NCBI GenBank assembly: GCA_947570515.1
Contig: CANOUM010000040.1
Location: 1-11,245, forward strand
Source of the DNA: an uncultured Clostridia bacterium
Lineage (GTDB): Bacteria; Bacillota; Clostridia; Lachnospirales; Bianqueaceae
Length of the DNA stretch: 11,245 nt
Direction: 5' to 3'
Under the pieces are notes generated by a model. The model saw nothing but the letters and a program-made list of their open reading frames with translations. It made no database searches and was not told the DNA's origin. The number at the start of each line of letters is the position of its first letter. The stretch's first letter is position 1. Of the stretch, positions 1-9,100 are shown piece after piece. The position numbers and the translations under genes were made by a program.

Positions 1-2
1 CA

Positions 3-19
3 GGCGTCACGGTGATGCC
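3..19. other. short imperfect inverted repeat upstream of the gene
   Basis: GGCGTCA and TGATGCC (positions 3-9 and 13-19) can pair as a 7-bp stem with one G-T pair and a 3-base loop. No run of T follows, so it does not look like a complete intrinsic terminator for a gene to the left. It could be part of the 5' leader or the remains of a terminator, but only 61 bases of upstream sequence are present. The pairing is visible; any function is a guess. Confidence 0.25.
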
Positions 20-29
20 GAATTCAATC

Positions 30-44
30 AGAATATAGTATTCT
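30..44 (+). promoter_or_regulatory. 6-bp palindrome overlapping a weak -10-like hexamer
   Basis: AGAATA-TAG-TATTCT is a 6-bp inverted repeat with a 3-base centre. It contains TATAGT (34-39), which is a possible sigma-A -10 box. No convincing TTGACA-like -35 box lies about 17 bases upstream, and the start codon is only 22 bases away. It may therefore be chance, an operator, or part of a leader transcribed from further upstream. Confidence 0.2.
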
Positions 45-47
45 TGC

Positions 48-54
48 AAAGGAG
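48..54 (+). promoter_or_regulatory. ribosome binding site AAAGGAG
   Basis: AAAGGAG is a near-perfect Shine-Dalgarno sequence. It ends 7 bases before the ATG at 62, which is the usual Bacillota spacing. It decides the start codon: the ATG at 98 and those after it lack a comparable site and would remove the basic end of the signal peptide. Confidence 0.88.
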
Positions 55-61
55 AAAGTGT

Positions 62-154
62 ATGAACACAAAGCGTTACAGAAAGATAAAAAAAGTAATG
101 GCGATGTTTTTATGTGCGGTAATGATGTTGGGCGATATGTCCAGCGTGATGGCG
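62..154 (+). other. signal peptide, residues 1-31
   Basis: The N-terminus has a strongly basic stretch (MNTKRYRKIKK), then a Met/Val/Ala/Leu-rich hydrophobic stretch (residues 12-24). A polar SS-V-M-A-A segment follows, fitting signal peptidase I cleavage after A31 (V-x-A) or A32. C18 lies inside the hydrophobic core and is preceded by M-F-L, not a lipobox, so a lipoprotein is unlikely. The protein should leave the cell by the Sec route. The mature start is acidic and Ser/Ala-rich (residues 33-59), like a flexible leader. Confidence 0.88.
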
Positions 155-3100
155 GCAAATGAAATGATGCCGGCAGCTCTTTCCGCTCAGTTTTCATCAG
201 CTGATGGCAGCGGCGATGCCTCTGCACAAACGGCACAGGACAAGCTGCAGTTTACGGCAGTGCCTAGTTATCAGCTGGGGGAAGGAGAAGTGCTTCCGGA
301 AGGAGCTCAGATATCCTACACATATAGCTGGCAATATGCCGAGCGCAGATATGATAGATGGGGGAATGAGCAGGAGCTTACAGAAGATGATTGGAAAACA
401 TGCGCTATTGGAGGCGCAGAGACAATCGATGGTGTATTCAACCCTTTCTGTACTGCAGTAGAACAAGGAGTTACGGCAGATGATGGGAGCAGTGTCGGCC
501 GGACTTTGCTTGTTTCCGTACCGGATGGAGTAGATCGTCGCACGCAGCTTTCAAAGATGACGGTACGCTGTATTGTCAGCGCAGCCGTTCAGGACGGAGA
601 AGGAAATGAGCTGACAGAGCTGGCCAAGACGATCGTTACGAACAGAACGAATATCCGGCTGGATGCTTCGCTGCTGACCTGCGATCTCACGGTGGCCTAT
701 ACAGAGAATACGGCACTGACGGCGTCCACACCGGATCTGAGTTATACGGCAGAACCTACGGTGGCCAATGCGCCTGTTGACAGCGAGATTACGTATACTT
801 ATACATGGCAGTATTATGATAATTCAGGTTGGTGGGGACAGTGGAGAGATATTACGTATCGAAATTCTCCGCTTAAAAATGCGCTTGTTGTAGATGGCAC
901 GCTGATGATGACGTTGCCTGCTACTATAGCAGAACGTCAGAAACTGGACGGACTGCGTGTGCAGTGCAAAGTAACAGCAACGGCTGACGGATATACCATT
1001 CAGAATTCACCGACTGGTTTCTATGAGTTTGGAAGTGTTTCTGTTGACAGCAGTTTGTTGCAATATGGCCTCACGGTGACGAGCGACAATACGGCTGCGC
1101 AGATCAAGGATGCCAGTGATATTGTAAGTTTCAAGGTGACACCTGCTCTGAGCGGAGCCGATGCTTCCTTTAGCAATTATCGTTATGATTGGCAGTATAT
1201 GGATGCAGACGGCAATTGGACAACGATTAGCCGAAATGATGAGAACTGTCCTCTTCGGTATGCAACCAGTACCACAGGAAAAGAATCTGTTTTATCCATG
1301 CCGTTACCGGAAAACGTGGATTCGCGCAAAGCGCTCAACCAGACGAAAGTGCGCTGCGTTGTTTCCGTAAGCGGAGTTAATCCTGTGGATCCTCCGCAGG
1401 TGATTGGTGAAGAAGCAACTGTGGAAATTGATCCGGAGCTTTTGACGGAGTTTGGTTTGGTTATGACTGCAGCACCCTCCAATACGACCCGGATTGATTA
1501 CCCCGGACAAAGTATGTATGTCGGCTATGAGACGGCAGTTGAAGGACTGCATGCAGATGAAGCCGTTGTACGGTATATTTGGGAATATAAAGCAAAGGAT
1601 GCTGCTGCTTTTCAGCCGCTGAGCACAGCCTCAGGTATATTCCAAGGCGGTGTATTTAGTGAAAGCGGCAATAGCTTTACCTTTGCAAATACGGGAGCTT
1701 CTAATAAAACGAATCTTAAAGCGATGGACGGAGCCGTAATTCGCTGCACGGTTGAACTATATGCAAATGGGGATGCTCTGGCCAATGGAGATCCTTATGA
1801 AATTAGCTATTCAAAGGAAGTCACGGTGAGCATCAACGAAGGCATTGTTTCGGACTATGCTCAGTCGTCATGGCTTGAAAACGCATGGCTCGAAGTTGAT
1901 GCGATCAATGAGCTTGATACCTTTGCAACAGGAAATGAGATTTTGACCGTTCGGGCAACAGCCAGAGCGGAAGCCTCTGAATTTAATCTTCCTGACGGTG
2001 CAATAGCCGGCGATTACGCTTTGGGCGTTGATCCCAATTATGGCGGGGGCTATAAACACGTATGGGAATATAAAGAAAATGGCAGTAACGAATGGAAACC
2101 GATTGCTACACTGGAAAATGCCGTGCTGGATTATATTACGGTTACAGACGGCACAGGCGATACTGTCAACACAAGTACGTTAGAAATTGAGCTGCCGGAT
2201 ACGTATGCCGGCCGTATGCGTTTGGCCGGTATGTCATTTCGTTGTATCAGTTCAGCAATTGCCACGGCTAACCATTTGAGTGATGTTACACAATGGGGAT
2301 TCATTTCAGCGAACACACCGGATAATGCATTTACAGTTTTGGTCAATCCGAAGCTGCTGCGAAGCCAGGCTTCCAGTACGCGCAGAATTGTTGCGTTCCT
2401 TACGGCAGAAGAGGCACAGCGCTATTTGGCGGATCCGGAGAATTTTGACGTCAACACGGCGCAGCAGTATGACTATACGAAGTCCTATTTGGTAGAATAT
2501 TTCGCAGATGGCGTCAGAGAAGAGCGTGCTACGGCAAACTTTCCTGAAAGCGTTGTTGCGATTTATGAATATCAGGTTGAAAAAGATATTGAAACGGTTG
2601 AAACCAAGCTGGGAATTGTTGAAATTCCTGTGCCCTGGAGATTTATCGTTGAAAACGGCAAGCAGTATAATCTGAGCAGTACAAAAGCAGAGTATCGATA
2701 CGATGCAGTGTTCGCGCAGATTATTCCGCAGTGGAATGCAGAAGAGCTGCAGAAATACATTGATGAGCATCCAGATCCTAATGCGCTGGATTATGATGAA
2801 GATGATGCAGTTAAATGGGTAATTGCAGCAAGCTTGAACGGACGTTTTCCACATATCAAAGTCTGCTGGAATACAGAGCTTAAAGGTTTGGCAAACAATG
2901 CAGATTATGTAAAATATAATGGAATATATGGTGCTTCCGGCAGTGAAGAAGAGAAGGCAAAGCTTGCAGATCTGGCAGGTTCTCCTAATAATCCCTACTG
3001 GAAGCAAACATATAGCGACTGGTTCTTTAAGTCCAATAATGAATTTAACGGAGATTTGCCCACAAGCGATCAAAAAGCAGAGGGAAATAATGAGGCGGCT

Positions 3101-6100
3101 GCCGAAGCTGAGCAGCTTGCCTGGTTAAATGCGCACTATGGCACGGTTAAAGTCATGATGGATGACGTGCGGTCTGAAGAGAGTGCCCCGACGCCTATCG
3201 TAATGGAGCTGCCGGTTACATGGGAGAAGTATACCGTTGATGAATATGATACGGCTTCTCAAAGTATGACAGCCAGATGGCTGGGCGGTCAGGCCGTGGC
3301 CAATATACAGGGAGTACGTGCGCCTGCAGCTAAATGGGTATGGCGTGCAAAGATCAATGCAGTTGAGGAAGGACAATATGTTCTGGCAGATGCATTTCGT
3401 TATACCAATATTGAAGCCAGTATCTACTGGAGCCGTGTAATTGATAGTATTGTTGGAGCATTGATTAACGAAAGCGATGCCGATACAACAAGTTATGTCG
3501 GTCTTGGCAATGCAGCGCAGCTGGGCAGTAAGATTCCTAAAGCACTGCGAGTTGAGCTGAAAGATGCCAATGGCGGACTGAATATTACCGATACAATTGC
3601 CATTGACAGCAGTAACTGGAAATTGATAGAGGGCAGCGTATATGATGCAAGTCAGCAGTATCATTGGCGCAATTTGAATGCAAACGCTTCTTCTATTGTA
3701 GATGAGGTAGGAACCGGATCGGTTGCAGGTTTTGTTGCCATTGAGCCCACGCTTAGCGGATATACATTTACCGAAAATGTCGACACAGAGATGGCACGGG
3801 TATGGTATCAATGGGGAACGATTATTACAGGACTGAAAAAAGACGGCGGTGCAGATTTTGATGCCGTTACGGCAGCTAAGACGCCTATTATACGGGTGCC
3901 TACGATTGGCGGTATGAATCAGTCGGCAGTGACGTGGGGAAATCTGCTCACAAAGCTTAACAAGTCATTTGGCGTAACGCTTCTGGACAAATCCAATACA
4001 ACCGGATTTAAACAAGGCACGATTATGCCCACATGGGTACAGCCTACGTATGATGCTACGGCTCCGGCCGGTAGAATTCAGCCGGCTGCTCAATTTGAAA
4101 AACCGGCTTCCGGTATCGTATTTGGAGAGGATCTTGTCCGCGAGTTTAACGGACGTGAGCCATATGGAGAAGTTAGCTGGAATATCAATCCTCCATCCAA
4201 AACGGAGGGCAGCACGAGCTTTATTAAATATAATGTAGTCAGCAACCAGCCTCATGTTACGGGTGCTGCCGGCCAGAAGACGGTTTACTCTGACAGGCCC
4301 TGGGAATGTTATTATAAAGCAGGTTCCAGTACAGACGGCGGTACTCAGAAGACAACTAATTTCGGATCGCAGGATACTTGGCAGGATGCCGGCGAAAGCG
4401 TTAAATACATGGTCAAAACCAGTGAACGCGGCGGCGGTGCTTTTGTTGAGTACAGCGTGACCTTCCGCAACGACAGTACAGGAACGCGATATGTAGGTCT
4501 TTCTTACGGCTCTGACGTTATGATTCATAATAATGACAGAGCGCCTCTAACCGTTACCAGTAATGGTATTAAAATGGAAGAGGCAAGCGGCGACAGCTGT
4601 CAGTTTAATATCAACACGACTACGGCGACAGCCGGTATCAGCGTATCGGCAGATGGTTACTGGATCGGCGTGTACAATGGCCGTCAGCACTGGCAGTCTA
4701 CGGTAGCAGGAGATGCCAATAAGAAAATCAATGCCAATGGAGAAGCCTATGTTACCGGTATCGACTCAGGACTGACTTTCAGCTGGATACCGCAAAGACA
4801 TCCGCTTGCACCCGGCGAATCGGTTACCTTTACCTGTCAGTTTGGTATTGGTAAGATGTCCGAGCCTCCGCGCATTGTTCCGCATTATGATAGCGGCAGT
4901 GGCCGAAGCACCAATGTTACGCTTAACGGTAGCAGCTTGGATATCAGTGCATGGGTTGCCGGCGAGAGTGCATACCCGCTCAGACTTTACTATATCCTGG
5001 ATGAAGGCTTGCCCACACAGCAAAGCGAGGCATCCTTAGGAAGTAAGGTGAATGCAAAGGGAGTCATTTCAGCAGCAACCTTCAGAGGGTATACTGCGGC
5101 TCAGCAAACAGCTTATTTCAGAACCGGCACGGAAGGACATTTTGTGAATATAACCGGTACGGTGGAAAAACCCAGAGACTGGGTTGCCGGTGAATATCAT
5201 TCTATTACTATATATGGTCTTTCTGATGCAGGTCTTATGACAGACTCTGTACGGTTCCCGCTTTATGTAGAAGAGAATGAAGACGGGGAAGAAATATTTG
5301 TAGAAGCCACCGACGCCACGGTTAATTTCAACAGGGGAGCCGGCAGCGGTACTGCGCCTGCATCTCAGACGGCGCATATGCAGGAACCCATCGTCTTACC
5401 AAAGGGCGATGGCTTGACGCCGCCCAGCGGTCAGAAATTTGTCGGATGGAGCTATACGGACAATGACGGCAAGACGACCATTTATCCTGCCGAAAACTAT
5501 TTCTATGTCGAGAAAAATCCGACTACGCTTACCGCACGTTATATTCCGACCAGTCAGACAATGTATCTGGTAGAGACGTATACACAGAACGCAAGCGGCG
5601 ACTACGAACAGGGAGATACCGAGGTTCGGGTTGATACAGCTACGTCCGGCAATATTGTCTTTACACCGGATCCGATGCCCGGCTATACGGTCAATGAAGG
5701 AAAATCTAAGCTCAGCGTTGTCAGAAATGACGGTGCTGTGGTTCAGGTGTATTATGATATCAATCAATATGATGTAGTCTATAATCTGAACGGCGCGCCC
5801 GGCGGAGATGAAAATGGAATCTTCAAGACGGTACAGGTAGCTTATGGCGGCAATGTCAGCGGTGTGCCGAATGCAGCATCGCTGAACGCAGGTCAGAACA
5901 ACCAGTTTTTCCGTTTCAGAGGCTGGTTTGAAAATGCTGATCCTGAAGATCCCGGAAATATTATTGATACCGATACTATCGTTGACGAGACTACGCTGGA
6001 TACGATTGAGCCAGGCGGCAAGTTAATTGCCTATGCACATTGGCAGCCGCTCGGCAATGCGCAGGCTACGTTTGATTATAACTATCAAAATCATGCGCAG

Positions 6101-9100
6101 GGCGCATCACGTTCTGATAAAATCGCGCTGGATCCTGTGGTCAATGAGAGCGGACGGTATGGATACAGCTCTAAGCCGCGTAGATTGCCCAATACACCTA
6201 GCGCATGGAAAGACACGGAAGGCAAGGTATATACCTTCTTAGAGTGGCGTCTGGTAGAGAATGGTGAGATGACGGAAACCGTTGTGACCAAGGATACCAT
6301 TTTGCCCAATTATGAGAATGTTACGATCAAGGCGCTTTGGACAGAGTCTTATTCTGTTAGCCGTAGTTCACAGGGCGACGGTGTCATTTGGGATATCAAT
6401 GATCCTGCCGGCGGTGAGCGTTCTTATGCGCCGGGAGATACCGTGGATATTCGCTGGAGAGCCAATCCGGGCAGCTATGTACAGCATGTTTATATTGATA
6501 ATGTGCTGAGTGATGATTTGATTAAGAATGGCGGATGGCATTTAGAAGATATTCGCGAAAATCATAGCATCTATGTTGTCTTTGGATTTGGTGAAGGAGA
6601 CAGCGGAATTGAAGAAGAAACTACCTATAATATAACGGCAACGCCGGTCGGTGGTGTTGCGTTTGACGAGCCGGAACGAGGGGGTACCTATAAGGCTCAG
6701 TATGGTGAGAACTATACGGTAAAATGGAGGATTTCTCCTGGCTATACGCTTTCTTCCGTAACTATCAACGGTTTGCCAATGGATATCACGGATAGTGATA
6801 ATAGCTATACCTTTAACAATATCCATATCGATCAGGAAATTAAGGTTACAGCTGTACGCGGCAGCGGCAGTATCTCTGGAGGAGGGACTGTCAACCGGGG
6901 GCCCTATACGATTTCGACCAAGATAGGCCGTGGTACGGAGATTACACCGAATCAGACAGTGGCGCATGGCGACAGCAGCACGATCACATGGAAAGTTCCC
7001 TATGGATTTATTGTTGACAGCGTACTCATCAACCGAGTACCGCTTGCAACGCCGCCTCAGAATAATACGTATGTATTTCGGAATGTGACGCAGAATAGCT
7101 CGATCATCGTTATGTGTAAACCGGATCCGAATTTACCGCCGGATACGATTTATGTAACCACAACGATTGATGATCATGGTACGATTACGCCTACTACACC
7201 GATCGGGCAGCTTTCTAAGGGAGATAATCATACAGTAACATGGAGTGCGGACACCGGCTATTATGTTTCTGCGGTCTATATTGACAATGTGCTCCAGAAA
7301 ACCGATACCGGTGCCAATAAAATATTCTATAGCTATACGTTTAGCAATTTGCAGACGAGTCATGATGTTGTGGTAGAGGTAAAACCAATTGACACATCAG
7401 GCGGCAATACACCGGCGCCGACACTGCATGCCATTACGACTTCAATGGAAAATGGCGGTACAATTGATAAACCCGGTAGTGTTCCGGATGGTTCAGATGT
7501 AACCGTTACTTGGCGCATGGCGCCAAACCATCGGGTTGTGGGAGTATATCTTGATGGCGAGCTGGTGGATGATTATAACGCAGAAGTCGATGGCAACAGC
7601 TATACACTGCGCAATATTACAGCAGCGCATAGCCTCAAAGTGGTATGTGAGCGTATTATTTCTGATATTGATCTGACAGGCAAGCATATTGTGACGACTA
7701 CGATCAATCTGGGTGCATCGGATGGTCAAAAGATTGTTAATGATGGCGAGAGCTGTACAGTTAGCTGGACGCCGCCAAAGGGCTATCATGTAAGCAGCCT
7801 GAAGGTGGATGGTGTTGAGCAGAGCTATGTGGATGGCAATAGCTGGACCATTGAGCATGTGACGAAAGATATCACGATTGCCGTTACGGTGGAAAAGGAT
7901 TCAGAGCAAAACTATAAGATCGTTTCCAATATCGTAAACGGCGGTACGGTTACCGGTGGCGGTACAGTGAATGTGGGCAAGGGAGCGATCCTGCGCTGGA
8001 CAGTCGCCGATGGCTTCCGCGTGAGCGATGTTACAATCGACGGCGTTTCTGTCTCCGGCATTGATCTTGAGAATGACCGAAGCTACACGTTCCCTGCTAA
8101 TCAGGGAGTAGCAGGACAGACGTATGAGTTTAATGTAATCTGTGCGCCGAAGCTGTATTATCATGTACGGCCGACAGGGACAGGCTGTGAGAATCTGAGT
8201 GCAAGCGCAGACCCCTATGTGGGAGATGCGTATACTGTTAGCTGGAAAGCAGCAGAAGGGTATCGCTTTAAGAGCGTAACAGTGAATGGCACGGAAGTGA
8301 CACCTGTGCTGGAAGACGGCGTATATAGCTATACCTTTGACAGTAGCAATACAGCCGCTAATGGAACCTATCAGGTAGAAGTCATCTGTGATAAGATTCG
8401 TTCTTATACGATTACAACGGGCCGCAACAGCGGTGGTGTTGTGTCTGCATCCAAGACATTGTATGAAACCGATACAGAGAAATCTTATACGGTAACATGG
8501 AGTGCCAGCTCCGGCTACCGCGTTAAGTCTGTTACGGTAGATGGCGCACCTTATACAGGTGAAAGCTATGTCTTTAATTATGAGGATGGCAAAGATGTAA
8601 CACTGCGGGTGGAATTTGAGCCGCAGAAGTATTACACAGTTAAGGCAATCGGTAAGAACACCGGCATTACAGCAGGAAACGGTACCTTCACCATTGATAC
8701 GGACACAACCGTTAAATGGACGGCGCCGGAAGGCTTTGTTTTGTCATCTGTTACGATAGATGGAACAGAGATCACGATTCCGGACGGACAGACTGAGTAT
8801 ACGTTTGATCATACAACGGGACTTACAGCCGGTCATACCTATGAGATGATCGTGACCTATGTAGCAGAGGAATCTTCCGGGGAAGAGCCGGAAGAGCCGG
8901 ATCAGTTCTATACTGTGCAGACAGCGGGTGTATTTACACGTACGATTTCTGAAAGTGCAGCACGAAAACTGGGTGAAGACTATCTGGTATTGTGGACTGT
9001 GCTGGAGGGATATCAGCTGCAGAGCGTTAAGGTAAATGGTACGGTTGTAACGAACTATACGACTTTGCCGGGAGGCTACAGCCTGCTTATTTCCGGTGCA

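Noticed and set aside
3..19. Intrinsic terminator of an upstream gene
   Set aside because: The stem is short with a G-T pair, and no T-run follows.
104..115. Possible lipoprotein signal at Cys18
   Set aside because: The residues before Cys18 are M-F-L, which do not fit a lipobox, and the cysteine is in the middle of the hydrophobic stretch. A V-x-A signal peptidase I site at residues 29-31 is a better fit.
204..461. 85-codon plus-strand open frame overlapping the first Ig-like module, and other short plus-strand frames further on
   Set aside because: Out of frame with the main gene, no ribosome binding site of note, and no recognisable product.
2306..3073. 255-codon open frame on the minus strand, with a hydrophobic Ile/Leu/Cys-rich translation
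   Set aside because: It lies wholly antisense to the giant gene. Its hydrophobic look comes from reading the many Asp, Asn and Glu codons backwards, and it contains no family I recognise. The sense frame shows clear module structure across the same bases.
3125..3811. 228-codon open frame on the minus strand
   Set aside because: Antisense to the unassigned core; Cys/Ile/Asn-rich composition of the same shadow type, with no recognisable domain.
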